DNA from: Bacillota bacterium
Lineage (GTDB): Bacteria > Bacillota > Clostridia > Lachnospirales > Lachnospiraceae
Reading direction: 5' to 3'
Assembly: GCA_023395555.1 (NCBI GenBank)
Contig: JAEWYQ010000006.1
Coordinates: 3,401 to 67,400 of the forward strand
DNA length: 64,000 nt
Below the pieces are notes generated by a model, which was given only the letters and a program-made list of their open reading frames with translations, searched no databases and was not told the DNA's origin. Shown here in pieces: positions 1 through 7,536 of this stretch (its first letter is position 1; each line of letters opens with the position of its first letter). The translations under genes were made by a program, and so were the position numbers.

Positions 1-301
1 ATTTAAATGGATTACCAATCAGTCCCAATGGAAATGGGGCCTCTTCCCCTTCCTCTGCCATGGTATATGCAAGAAGAGATGACCCCGACTCCATTGCCTT
101 ATTGCTGATATAATAAAGAATCGCATCGGAATAGCTTGCTTCAGCTTGACCAATTTCTTTCGAAAAGGAAACCAGGGCAAACCGGATCAGAAGATAGACT
201 GATCCTGCCACAATCATGGTCCATAGAATGAAATAAATGTTGAAACGATACCGCTGCGGGTACTTCCTCCTATGAAATAGAAACCGGATACGATGCTTCA
301 T
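1..301 (-). CDS. spoIIP: Stage II sporulation protein P-like, N-terminal part (cut by window edge)
   Basis: The first 100 residues are visible and the gene runs off the left edge. The start ATG has a good AGGAGG site 8 bases upstream. The protein begins with a very basic stretch (HRRKYPQRYR), then one hydrophobic segment at about residues 24-45, as expected for a membrane-anchored sporulation protein facing the forespore/mother-cell space. The assignment rests mainly on position: in many Clostridia spoIIP lies directly downstream of gpr. The amidase domain that would prove it is outside the window, so another membrane protein is possible. Confidence 0.55.
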   Translation of the reverse strand, partial: MKHRIRFLFHRRKYPQRYRFNIYFILWTMIVAGSVYLLIRFALVSFSKEIGQAEASYSDAILYYISNKAMESGSSLLAYTMAEEGEEAPFPLGLIGNPFK

Positions 302-364
302 TATAACTGCCTCCTGCCTGTCAAAAACCTGTAAGCAAACCTGCTCCCTGCCTGGTTCATATAT

Positions 365-549
365 TTGCAAGCAAGCTTGCCGTGTGAATTGCACCTTACA
401 GTAATTCACACTATACTCCTCTACGCTCTATTAGATCATGAACCAAAACCAGATTCATGATCTCCGCTACGTTCGTATACTTGCAAGCAAGCTTGCCGTG
501 TGAATTACGCCTTACAGTAATTCACACTATACTCCTCTACGCTCTATTA
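365..549. repeat. Two 69-bp direct repeats (365-433 and 481-549) around a hairpin
   Basis: Both copies begin TTGCAAGCAAGCTTGC and end CTCTACGCTCTATTA, differing only at about three bases near the middle. Each contains an inverted pair, GTGTGAATT and AATTCACAC, so each can fold. Between them is a separate perfect stem of 10 bp (433-442 with 454-463, AGATCATGAA/TTCATGATCT). The block fills the gap between gpr and the spoIIP-like gene. It could be a transcript-processing or attenuation region, or a local duplication; no coding potential is seen. Confidence 0.75.
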
Positions 550-584
550 TATTCACATACATGTGATTTATTACCTCTTACTTA

Positions 585-1502
585 TTACCCACATTCCGCT
601 TGCGCATAGCAGGAGTTGATCGCCTCGGAGATCGTATTACTAAGCCGTTTCACTGCCTCATCGACATTCTTTGGCGTGACAAACATATTTTCAATCTGCT
701 GCTCCCTGATTTCATTGATGAACTGATTGATATCATGCTCGTCAAAACCGCTCTTCTCCATGTACTTTGTCAAAGTATCCGCCACAATCGTTGCTGCATC
801 CACAACAGTGGGAACCCCTATGGCGATGACCTTAGTCCCCAGACTCTCTTCATTCAGAGCCTTTCGGTTATTCCCCACACCGGAGCCCGGGCTGATGCCT
901 GTATCCGTCAGCTGGACTGTGGTATTCACCCGGCTGACACTCCGGGAAGCCAGCGCGTCGATTACAATCAGCAATTTCGGAGAAGTCTCCTTAACGATAC
1001 CCTTAATAATCTCCAAGGTCTCCATTCCGGTCTGTGCCATCACTCCCGGCGAAATTGCACTGACACTGCCCAGATGGTTTCTCTCCTTGAACTCCTTGCC
1101 GTACTCACGGATCAGATGCCTGGTAATAAACAGGCTATCCACCACCTGCGGCCCCAGGGCATCCGGCGTTACCTCCCGGTTACCCAGGCCCACCACCAGA
1201 ATCTCTTCCCGCTTCAGATCTCCGGACAGGGTTTTCAATTGCCTTGCAATCTCCTCCACCGCCGGTTGATAATAATCCTCCGAGGTATTATTAATCTTAG
1301 GGGCCTCAATGGTAATATACACCCCAATGGGCTTCTCCATTGCCTTTGCTCCGCGTTCATCCTTAATCTCTACCACGGATACCCTGATATCATTGGCTTC
1401 GTCATAATTCTCCGTCAAAATAACCCCTTTAATCTCAACATCATCCTCCGGAAAGCTCTCCCGCATCTCCAGCGCCAAGTCCGTCCTAACCTTACAACTC
1501 AC
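585..1502 (-). CDS. gpr: Germination protease GPR (spore endopeptidase, family A25)
   Basis: At 305 residues this is a little shorter than the best-known GPR proteins. GPR is made as a zymogen in the forespore and degrades small acid-soluble proteins during germination. The N-terminus carries the hallmark VRTDLALE motif at residues 5-12; in this family autoprocessing occurs next to such a segment. Other family features are VVGLGNREVTPDALGP near residue 103, the LIVIDALASRS segment near 178 and the glycine-rich GISPGSGVGNNR segment near 202. It is followed by the spoIIP-like gene in the same direction and faces away from rpsT, the usual Clostridia arrangement. Expression in the forespore is expected from the family, but I did not identify its promoter. 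Confidence 0.95.
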   Translation of the reverse strand: MSCKVRTDLALEMRESFPEDDVEIKGVILTENYDEANDIRVSVVEIKDERGAKAMEKPIGVYITIEAPKINNTSEDYYQPAVEEIARQLKTLSGDLKREEILVVGLGNREVTPDALGPQVVDSLFITRHLIREYGKEFKERNHLGSVSAISPGVMAQTGMETLEIIKGIVKETSPKLLIVIDALASRSVSRVNTTVQLTDTGISPGSGVGNNRKALNEESLGTKVIAIGVPTVVDAATIVADTLTKYMEKSGFDEHDINQFINEIREQQIENMFVTPKNVDEAVKRLSNTISEAINSCYAQAECG

Positions 1503-1555
1503 TTATTTTCCCTCCGCATTCCTATTTATTTCGTATTCTATTTATTCCGCATTTC

Positions 1556-1619
1556 TATTTGCTCCATAACCTATTTGCTTCATAACTTATTTGCTCCGTA
1601 ACCTATTTGTTCCGTAACC
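1556..1619. repeat. Four tandem 16-bp units (TATTTGCTCCATAACC)
   Basis: Four consecutive 16-base units at 1556, 1572, 1588 and 1604 differ from each other at one to three positions. Two more degenerate units can be read just before them (from about 1523). They lie in the region upstream of gpr and end eight bases before the large palindrome. Confidence 0.8.
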
Positions 1620-1627
1620 TCCACCTG

Positions 1628-1820
1628 TAAGAAATCAGCCTGTGGCAGGGAGGAGGGCATGGTGCTCCCGTAATGCACTGTATGGAAGAGATGTGATTGG
1701 ATTTGTATGGCACAGACGAACAAGCTTGTACGGGTGTGACATACAAATCCAGTCATATGTCTTCCATCCTGTGTGTGAGGGAGCACCATGCCCTCCTCCC
1801 TGCCACAGGCTGATTTCTTA
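1628..1820. repeat. 193-bp long palindrome (MITE-like or giant hairpin)
   Basis: The outer arms 1628-1669 and 1779-1820 are perfect 42-base reverse complements. Inside them a second pair (ATGGAAGAGATGTGA... and its partner ending CTTCCAT) matches over 28 bases with three mismatches. The centre is near 1724, with a loop of about 30 bases. The arms begin TAAGAAATCAGCCTGTGGCA, and part of that sequence recurs in the hairpin downstream of rpsT. No transposase is present. It may be a miniature inverted-repeat element or a very long RNA hairpin. Confidence 0.85.
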
Positions 1821-1873
1821 CATTCATTAACATTCACATTTTTTATTTTTTGCAAAATTTTAAAAATTATGTA

Positions 1874-1902
1874 TTGACAGAATAAACCCGATGGACTACT
1901 AT
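1874..1902 (+). promoter_or_regulatory. Sigma-A promoter of rpsT
   Basis: TTGACA at 1874-1879 is followed after 17 bases by TACTAT at 1897-1902. The expected transcript has a leader of about 140 bases before rpsT. Confidence 0.65.
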
Positions 1903-2050
1903 GTAATAGTATGTTTCCATTAGAACGTCCGTGTCCGGATTTAATGAAACAAATTATTCGAGCAACCAACTCCAAGATTGCATCTCACTCTCACTTTGGT
2001 GTACTTGGCACTGCGGTTGACCATTATATTAATCATTGGAGGTGTACGAA

Positions 2051-2314
2051 TTGGCAAATATTAAATCTGCAAAGAAGAGAATTCTTGTAAATGAGACTAA
2101 GGCTGCTAGAAACAGGCAAATTAAGTCCAAGGTTAAGACGATGATCAAGAAGGTAGATGCAGCTGTTGCTGCCGGTGACAAGGATCTTGCAAAGACAAAC
2201 CTGGTTGCTGCAGTTTCTGAGATCGATAAGGCTTGTTCAAAGGGTGTATATCACAAGAACACAGCTTCCAGAAAAGTATCTCGTTTATCCAAGGCTATCA
2301 ATACGATTGCATAA
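2051..2314 (+). CDS. rpsT: 30S ribosomal protein S20
   Basis: An 87-residue, lysine-rich protein beginning MANIKSAKKRI, the typical S20 start, and ending near SRLSKAINTIA. S20 binds 16S rRNA early in small-subunit assembly. I chose the TTG at 2051 because it gives the canonical N-terminus and has GGAGGT eight bases before it; the upstream in-frame ATG at 2036 would add five residues and lies before the ribosome binding site. TTG starts are common in rpsT and fit translational autocontrol known for the family. Single-gene transcript with its own promoter and terminator. Confidence 0.97.
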   Translation: MANIKSAKKRILVNETKAARNRQIKSKVKTMIKKVDAAVAAGDKDLAKTNLVAAVSEIDKACSKGVYHKNTASRKVSRLSKAINTIA

Positions 2315-2321
2315 GAATTTG

Positions 2322-2359
2322 CAGGATGTACATTATCAATAATGTATATCCTGTTTTTT
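2322..2359 (+). terminator. Rho-independent terminator of rpsT
   Basis: Stem CAGGATGTACATT (2322-2334) pairs with AATGTATATCCTG (2341-2353), followed by six T residues. Confidence 0.85.
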
Positions 2360-2361
2360 GT

Positions 2362-2430
2362 AATAGGTCAGCCTGTGTCAGGAAGGATCACCGCGCCTCT
2401 TTTCCTGCCGCGGGCTGATCTATTCTTTTT
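2362..2430 (+). repeat. Second hairpin after rpsT, related to the 193-bp palindrome
   Basis: AATAGGTCAGCCTGTGTCAGGAA (split as arms 2362-2384 and 2402-2424) forms a 23-bp imperfect stem followed by CTTTTT. The arm shares the core TCAGCCTGTG-CAGG with the outer ends of the palindrome at 1628-1820. It can serve as a back-up terminator in either direction, or be a reduced copy of the same element. Confidence 0.65.
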
Positions 2431-2515
2431 ATCAAAATGCAGTTACTTTATCCTCCCTTTTAGCCGATATTTGTAGTAACATTACTATTTACTAACAAAT
2501 TTTCAGGGTGGACAT

Positions 2516-3070
2516 ATGATTATAGATATCGACATAAAAATTGCAGATGGCCAGGGAAACCTGCTCCAGCGTCTGGTGAAACGCTTTGACAATATTGATG
2601 TCTCAGATGACCAGCTTAATTTCAGTCTGGATGTCGGAAGAAGCTTCGAAGAGTTTCTATCCGAATACATGTCCTACAGCGGCCGCAGGATTCAGGAAAA
2701 ACTGTTTACTGGCAGCAGGCCGGAAGCTATCGACGAGGAGTATCCATCCGCCGGTTTCAATTTAGACCAGTATCAGGATAATGTCCTGCAATCCTCTACT
2801 GACGGCTACAAAAAATATGAAGACAGGGATATCCAATATCTGATCCGTATCGGAAACGGCAATGTTTTCTCCGGTAAGCTCTCCATGAAGCAGCCCCTTC
2901 CCATTAATAATGCACAGGACAATGGGGAATTAAAGCCTTTGAATAGCCGCGAGCCCGGATGCGAAGACTTGAACTACCTGATGCAGAAAGCCATAGAAAA
3001 ATACGAGACCACCTTCTATCACGTTGTTCTTGATGAGGAAAATGCTGCTGCAGAACCGCAGCCGGAATAA
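2516..3070 (+). CDS. Hypothetical acidic cytoplasmic protein
   Basis: 184 residues; I do not recognise the family. Start ATG at 2516 is preceded by an AGGGTGG-type site. No signal peptide or membrane segment. The N-terminal part alternates beta-type (IDIDIKIADGQG) and amphipathic segments, and the C-terminus is acidic and low-complexity. It stands alone, after the rpsT hairpins and before the MerR gene. Base composition and codon use look like its neighbours, so it is probably a real lineage-specific gene. Confidence 0.7.
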   Translation: MIIDIDIKIADGQGNLLQRLVKRFDNIDVSDDQLNFSLDVGRSFEEFLSEYMSYSGRRIQEKLFTGSRPEAIDEEYPSAGFNLDQYQDNVLQSSTDGYKKYEDRDIQYLIRIGNGNVFSGKLSMKQPLPINNAQDNGELKPLNSREPGCEDLNYLMQKAIEKYETTFYHVVLDEENAAAEPQPE

Positions 3071-3138
3071 GATAACCGGCTTTTTTGGGCGCGGAGAGCT
3101 ATGACATATAATAAATACATAAATACATAAAAGCCCTC

Positions 3139-3169
3139 TTGACTCTGCCGTTGGGGAACAGTATATAGT
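3139..3169 (+). promoter_or_regulatory. MerR-type promoter with 19-bp spacer
   Basis: TTGACT at 3139-3144 and TATAGT at 3164-3169 are separated by 19 bases. This over-long spacing is the signature of promoters that MerR-family activators untwist. The spacer has an imperfect dyad (ACTCTGCC...GGGAACAGT). It sits just before the MerR gene, so autoregulation is likely. Confidence 0.65.
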
Positions 3170-3200
3170 ATACGTATATCAGTGATCAGGAGGATTGTTT

Positions 3201-4154
3201 ATGAATGAGTTAGTAAAAATCAGAGACGTGTCGGTCAAGTACGATATATCCGCCCGTACACTCCGCTATTATGAGGATATGGGGCTGATAACAAGCACCC
3301 GCAGCAAGGATTACGCTTACCGGTTATATGATGAAGCTTCCGTAAAGCGATTGGAACAAATTTTAATCCTGCGCAAATTAAATATCAGTATTAAGGACAT
3401 TCAACGTATCTTCCATACATCCGGTTCCGAGATTGTTTTAGAGGTTCTGGGGAAAAAGGTTAACGATATTGATGAGGAAGTCTCCCTTTTACATGAGCTG
3501 AAAGAAATTGTTTTAGAATTTATCCGTCAAATCCAGCAAGCCGATTTTGGCAAGGAATCGGATATTAATCTTCTATATAAGAAGGCAAAAGAAATTGAAA
3601 CTCAAATTGTAAATGTGGATTACAACGGCAATCCTTCAACGGTGAAGCGTTTGCTGGAGGTCACGGAGAAACTGGACAACAAGGTGCCGGACATCATGAT
3701 CGTCAGAATACCTAAGTTCAGGGCGGTAACATCAGGGCTTATGACATTTGATGAACTGTTCGGCGGGGACTTCGGACCGTGGCAGGAAGCGCACAACCAT
3801 TTATTTAAACCCGTTATTTTCGATTCCCCCGATTTCCTGTATGGAAAAGACGGAAAAGCCGAATGGATTTGGGCGCTCAAAGACGAAGTATCTGAAACGG
3901 ATACCCACCCATATGAAATTATCGAATACCCCGGCGGGTTATATGCCGTTGCGGTCAGCGTGGATGGTGACGGCGAAAGTCACGACAGGGTGAGGAGCAA
4001 AACAGAGAAATGGCTTGAAAGCACAAATTTCATCCTTGACAGCGAACGCGAATTGATGGGACACATGATTTATGTGGATGATGAAATTAAAGAAGGTCTC
4101 GGCTACCATCAAATGAATCTTTATGCTCCTATAAAATTAAGAGGTGTAAAATAG
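3201..4154 (+). CDS. MerR-family regulator with GyrI-like effector domain
   Basis: 317 residues. Residues 3-70 form a MerR winged helix-turn-helix (VKIRDVSVKYDISARTLRYY, then a wing ending in SKDYAYRLY). A coiled-coil dimerisation helix follows to about residue 125. The rest resembles the GyrI/BmrR-type ligand-binding fold, including the PGGLYAVAVS strand and the typical C-terminal YAPIK strand. Such proteins usually sense lipophilic or cationic drugs. The start ATG has AGGAGG seven bases upstream; an in-frame TTG six bases earlier is less likely. No efflux gene is directly downstream, so its targets may be elsewhere in addition to its own promoter. Confidence 0.88.
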   Translation: MNELVKIRDVSVKYDISARTLRYYEDMGLITSTRSKDYAYRLYDEASVKRLEQILILRKLNISIKDIQRIFHTSGSEIVLEVLGKKVNDIDEEVSLLHELKEIVLEFIRQIQQADFGKESDINLLYKKAKEIETQIVNVDYNGNPSTVKRLLEVTEKLDNKVPDIMIVRIPKFRAVTSGLMTFDELFGGDFGPWQEAHNHLFKPVIFDSPDFLYGKDGKAEWIWALKDEVSETDTHPYEIIEYPGGLYAVAVSVDGDGESHDRVRSKTEKWLESTNFILDSERELMGHMIYVDDEIKEGLGYHQMNLYAPIKLRGVK

Positions 4155-4176
4155 AAGTAATTCTATTTTACAAAAG

Positions 4177-4200
4177 GGCTGCCTTGAAGGCAGCCTTTTT
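4177..4200 (+). terminator. Rho-independent terminator of the MerR gene
   Basis: GGCTGCCTT and AAGGCAGCC form a tight stem followed by five T residues; it lies between two convergent genes. Confidence 0.85.
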
Positions 4201-4205
4201 GATTC

Positions 4206-4523
4206 TTATCCTATCCTGCCCAACCGTACGATTTCATCAAAATCATCGGGCATTACTGTATGTTCGGCAATTTTGTTCACTCGTTCAAAGCCGCATACAT
4301 TGCATCGGTGCAGGATCTGATATCCCTTCCTGCTGTTATAAACAATTCCTACGGGCTTCATCAACCCCTTACAGCCGCTGCTCCTGTCACCCGGAATTCC
4401 GTCCACATGCAAGGAATACAGGCAGAAAGGACAGTGATTCCGATAACTTCCGTTGGACAGCGGCAAGACCTTCTTCCCGCAATGTCCGCAGATAAATCCG
4501 CAATTTTCTTGTTCCCTGCTCAC
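4206..4523 (-). CDS. RNHCP-domain zinc-ribbon protein
   Basis: 105 residues. The family name motif RNHCP is present in SYRNHCPFC, with CGHCG near the start (about residue 12), CKGLM in the middle and HRCNVCG near residue 72. The paired cysteines suggest bound zinc. The molecular role of the family is not known to me. The GTG start at 4523 has AGGAGG seven bases upstream; an upstream in-frame ATG would place the ribosome binding site inside the coding region. The gene is preceded by a perfect AT-rich palindrome. Confidence 0.85.
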   Translation of the reverse strand: MSREQENCGFICGHCGKKVLPLSNGSYRNHCPFCLYSLHVDGIPGDRSSGCKGLMKPVGIVYNSRKGYQILHRCNVCGFERVNKIAEHTVMPDDFDEIVRLGRIG

Positions 4524-4535
4524 ACCGAGCCCTCC

Positions 4536-4559
4536 TAATATTTGAATTTTCAAATATTA
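4536..4559. promoter_or_regulatory. AT-rich palindrome before the RNHCP gene
   Basis: TAATATTTGAA and TTCAAATATTA are exact reverse complements around a 2-base centre. The sequence resembles operators of ArsR/SmtB-type metal sensors, though no such gene is near. It lies only a few bases before the ribosome binding site of the RNHCP gene. Confidence 0.5.
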
Positions 4560-4711
4560 AGGGGCGGGGTTCTGTTCTTTCTTGGATTTTATCCCTCCGG
4601 GCTTGATAAAAGCATTGACCTGTTCTCCGCCATTCTCTTGAAACGGCGAATACTTCTGCTTCCTGCTTCACAAGGGCCTGTCGCATCCCCTGATCCGAAC
4701 TGTTACCGACT

Positions 4712-4795
4712 TTATATTGTATCGGTCAATGTATGGCAGTCCTGACCACCATCCAGCAGTAGGTGTATCTTAAATCTCACCGGCTCAGGCTTCAT
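4712..4795 (-). CDS. Possible 27-residue small ORF in a leader transcript
   Basis: ATG at 4795 has GGGGG five bases upstream and begins MKPEPVRFKIHLLLDGG. It is six bases after the stop of the 12-residue ORF. No family recognised. It could be the start of an older gene that has decayed, because downstream sequence to about 4560 has broken frames. Confidence 0.3.
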   Translation of the reverse strand: MKPEPVRFKIHLLLDGGQDCHTLTDTI

Positions 4796-4801
4796 CCCCC
4801 G

Positions 4802-4840
4802 TTAGTATGTGAGCACAGCACACAGGCAAAATCTTCTCAT
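4802..4840 (-). CDS. Possible 12-residue leader peptide MRRFCLCAVLTY
   Basis: ATG at 4840 is preceded by a near-perfect AAGGAGGAGAA ribosome binding site and about 50 bases of 5' leader from a consensus promoter. Such an arrangement (strong promoter, strong site, very short ORF) is typical of leader peptides before resistance or transport genes. No intact resistance gene follows; the next gene in this direction is the RNHCP protein. Confidence 0.4.
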   Translation of the reverse strand: MRRFCLCAVLTY

Positions 4841-4895
4841 TTCTCCTCCTTACATTGTCTCTTTGGTCTTCTGTAAATCTCAGGTTCCAGTTCTC

Positions 4896-4923
4896 ATTAT
4901 AAGGTCAAAATATACATTGTCAA
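4896..4923 (-). promoter_or_regulatory. Strong sigma-A promoter reading leftward
   Basis: TTGACA (4918-4923) and TATAAT (4896-4901) are both perfect consensus hexamers with a 16-base spacer on the minus strand. It drives the two tiny ORFs and possibly the RNHCP gene. The 4560-4710 stretch downstream holds no intact gene. Confidence 0.75.
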
Positions 4924-4946
4924 GAACAGACCGAATATACCCAAAA

Positions 4947-7316
4947 TCAATATACTCCGCTTCTCTGTACCGAGATATAATTCATAATCAGCTCCACCGC
5001 ATCGTAGCGGGAGATACTGCTCTTCGGATTAAACCTCTGCTCATTGTCCGCCTTCACCAGTCCCAGACCCTTGGCCAGGGCAACAGCGCCCAGATATTTG
5101 CTATCAATGGAAGCCTCGTCGGCAAAGTCTGTTTTATAAATTCCCTTCAGCTGTGCCAGCTTCTCTAAGCCCAGCTTGGAAATGAAGGTCTGAGCCGCTT
5201 CCTCTCTCGTAATCAGCCTGGTATCCTTCTGGCCCGCCTGGGCGGCATCGGTGTAATAACCGTATCCGATCTTATCCATCAGCTCGTTCAGCTCGCCTGC
5301 CGTAATCGCCTGCTCCGGAAGGAATTTGCCGCCGTCAAAGCCGATGTTCATATCTGCAAGAAGCAGGATATTGCGGTAAAGCTTCTCATCCGTAATATCT
5401 TCATAGGCATAGGACTTCGCCGCCTGATACGCCTTGCCGTCATAATCCAGCTGCTCTCCGGTAAAGGGAGAGATTGCGGAGGGGTTGACATCCGGACGGT
5501 ATACAAGACGTACTTCATACTTTATGGAAGCAGGACTGCTACTTTTTGAATCATATTCCCCGATCTGGTTAATCTCATATTTCAGTCCGTAGCCTTCCTT
5601 CGCCAGATAGGCATCCATAGCCTTGGCAGCATCCATAGCGCCCTTGGTGGACTCAAAGCTAACGCTGTCATCCCAGTAGGAGCCAAAGGAATAAATCTTG
5701 CCTGTCACGCCGTCCACGGAACCGTAAAGCCGGTTGTTGGGATACTCCACGCCTTCATTGGTCCGGTTATAGAGATAGGAATAGCCTCCGTACACGCTCT
5801 GGTCATTCTTATAATAGACGACATAATCATTACTGGCCTCCGACAGAACCGATTTACTGAAACGGTCCTTTGCCTGCGCCTTCATAAACTTCTCCAGAAC
5901 TGCTCTGGCTTTTTCTATATCATGGGGAACCTTTACTTCAGTCCACTGATGCTTCACTTCATCATAATAGCTCTTTACAGAAGCATGGAAGCTTAAAATC
6001 TTACCGGTTACGCCGTCTACCGTAGCATAGGCATAGGCCCGGTAATAGCTTGCATCCTTCTCATAATTGATCTCTCTCGGATCATTCAGACTGATATTCC
6101 AGACATAGGAGGCTTTTCCGCTGCTGTCCGTCTGCTTGTTCAGGGTTGCCGACTGCAGAACGAGATTTTTATCCAGATACAGAGCAGAATTACTGGTTAC
6201 CGCTTCGATGGCTTTTTCCTTGGCAATGACCTTTCCCAATTCCTCGATCCGGGCCAACTCCTCTGTGGTCAGCTGAAGAGACATGTCTCCGCCCATTGCC
6301 ATCTTCGCGCTCTCCGTTTCCATCGCCGCAAAGTTGTCCTTTGCTCCGGTATCCCTCCATTCCGCCTTGTTCAGATACACCTCTCCGGTGACCGCATCAA
6401 CGGAGATATAGGGCAGTGTCGGCTCATATACCAGAAACGCCTTCTTCGCCGCCCGTGCTATGCTGTCATACATAGGAATATATCCATAGCCTGAACGGTA
6501 TTCCAGCTTCATTTGCATATTTTCTTTGATCTTTTTAGAGGCCTCCTCCAGGGACAGCTTCGTCGCTGATGACGGTATCTTGGCGCCATACAGCCAGTTG
6601 ACCGTAAGGGCGGTAACCTCTCCCGTGATGCTGTTCACCGACACATTGACATAATTCTCAGGGAAGGGGATGCCCTTCTCCACTCTCTGGAAATGGTATC
6701 CATAATTTCCGTTGTACACACCGTCGAAATCCACGCTGATGTAATTCAGCTTTCCAATAGTATCCGGAACGGTTTTGCTAATAAAATCCTCAGCCGCTTT
6801 CTTAAGCTCCTTCCTCAGATACTTGGATACCCCGGTCTCCCGGTTGGAATAATCGGACTTGTAGTAGTCTATGATATGGAAATCCTTATCACAGCTGACG
6901 CTAATCCGTGCATTCCCATCCTTAGTCCTCCAGTTCATGTTCCAGTATGCACCGGAGTAGGAGCCGAAATCATTAAAATAGTAATCAAATTCCGAATATT
7001 CCGCCGGAATCGTAATCTTGGACTTAACCATCTTAATCGCTGCCTCAAGGGCTGCCTGGGTGGGCTGCTCCGAACTTCCCGGACCTCCCCCTGGGGTAGA
7101 AGCCGCAATTAGCTTCCTCTTTTCCTCTGATACAGTTACTACGGGTGCTTTATCTTCCCCTGCAGCTGCGATGATATCCGCAACCGCGTCCTCTTGTGCT
7201 ATTTCCGCTGCAATCCCTGCCTTCCCGGCAGTCTCAGCCGCGGCCAGCGCTCTGGGCATCGGCAAAGAAGATACCAGAACAACACCGCTTACCATTAGTG
7301 CAATCATTTTCTTCAT
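4947..7316 (-). CDS. Secreted YcdB/PepSY-repeat protein with C-terminal SLH domains
   Basis: 789 residues with a signal peptide at 1-27 (basic start, hydrophobic core, then ALAAA). The middle (about 90-640) contains repeated modules of the pattern [VI]DxVTGxIxSF, as in YcdB/YcdC and PepSY-type proteins, for example ATVDGVTGKILSF and GSVDGVTGKIYSF. The last 150 residues look like two S-layer homology domains (KLYRNILLLADMNIGFDGGKF, split, and RYDAVELIMNYI), which bind the cell wall polymer. It is probably a wall-bound surface protein. The start at 7316 follows AGGAAGGGG; a second in-frame ATG 18 bases earlier precedes that site. Monocistronic, with an ECF-like promoter. Confidence 0.85.
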   Translation of the reverse strand: MKKMIALMVSGVVLVSSLPMPRALAAAETAGKAGIAAEIAQEDAVADIIAAAGEDKAPVVTVSEEKRKLIAASTPGGGPGSSEQPTQAALEAAIKMVKSKITIPAEYSEFDYYFNDFGSYSGAYWNMNWRTKDGNARISVSCDKDFHIIDYYKSDYSNRETGVSKYLRKELKKAAEDFISKTVPDTIGKLNYISVDFDGVYNGNYGYHFQRVEKGIPFPENYVNVSVNSITGEVTALTVNWLYGAKIPSSATKLSLEEASKKIKENMQMKLEYRSGYGYIPMYDSIARAAKKAFLVYEPTLPYISVDAVTGEVYLNKAEWRDTGAKDNFAAMETESAKMAMGGDMSLQLTTEELARIEELGKVIAKEKAIEAVTSNSALYLDKNLVLQSATLNKQTDSSGKASYVWNISLNDPREINYEKDASYYRAYAYATVDGVTGKILSFHASVKSYYDEVKHQWTEVKVPHDIEKARAVLEKFMKAQAKDRFSKSVLSEASNDYVVYYKNDQSVYGGYSYLYNRTNEGVEYPNNRLYGSVDGVTGKIYSFGSYWDDSVSFESTKGAMDAAKAMDAYLAKEGYGLKYEINQIGEYDSKSSSPASIKYEVRLVYRPDVNPSAISPFTGEQLDYDGKAYQAAKSYAYEDITDEKLYRNILLLADMNIGFDGGKFLPEQAITAGELNELMDKIGYGYYTDAAQAGQKDTRLITREEAAQTFISKLGLEKLAQLKGIYKTDFADEASIDSKYLGAVALAKGLGLVKADNEQRFNPKSSISRYDAVELIMNYISVQRSGVY

Positions 7317-7366
7317 AATACCCCTTCCTTTCATTAAAATAGATTTCAGAATTCATCCTTTCCTCT

Positions 7367-7397
7367 ATTAGACGATGAAAAAAATGCCAGGGTTGCA
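7367..7397 (-). promoter_or_regulatory. ECF-sigma-type promoter of the SLH protein gene
   Basis: On the minus strand TGCAACCC is followed after 15 bases by CGTCTAAT. This matches the AAC/CGTC pattern of Bacillus-type extracytoplasmic sigma factors. An independent site with the same spacing lies at 48539-48568. Confidence 0.6.
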
Positions 7398-7443
7398 TGT
7401 TTTTGTATATCTCATAAAATTTTTCACTTATGGTTTTTTACCC

Positions 7444-7472
7444 TTGCAGTATCGGGGTTAGTTTGCTATACT
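7444..7472 (+). promoter_or_regulatory. Promoter of the MFS gene
   Basis: TTGCAG and TATACT are separated by exactly 17 bases, about 65 bases before the start codon. Confidence 0.6.
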
Positions 7473-7536
7473 CTCTAATATTGCCGCCTTGATACTCACT
7501 AGAAAAACCACCGGAAAATAAGAGGAGTCCATTCAT

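Noticed and set aside
365..549. Possible CRISPR array
   Set aside because: Only two repeats of 69 bases with no spacer pattern and no cas genes.
600..1601. A 333-codon open frame on the plus strand
   Set aside because: It is the mirror of gpr, whose protein motifs are clear; the plus-strand product has no recognisable domain and no ribosome site.
1580..1975. 131-codon frame through the 193-bp palindrome
   Set aside because: Its sequence is produced by the palindrome and has no domain; codon use is unlike a gene.
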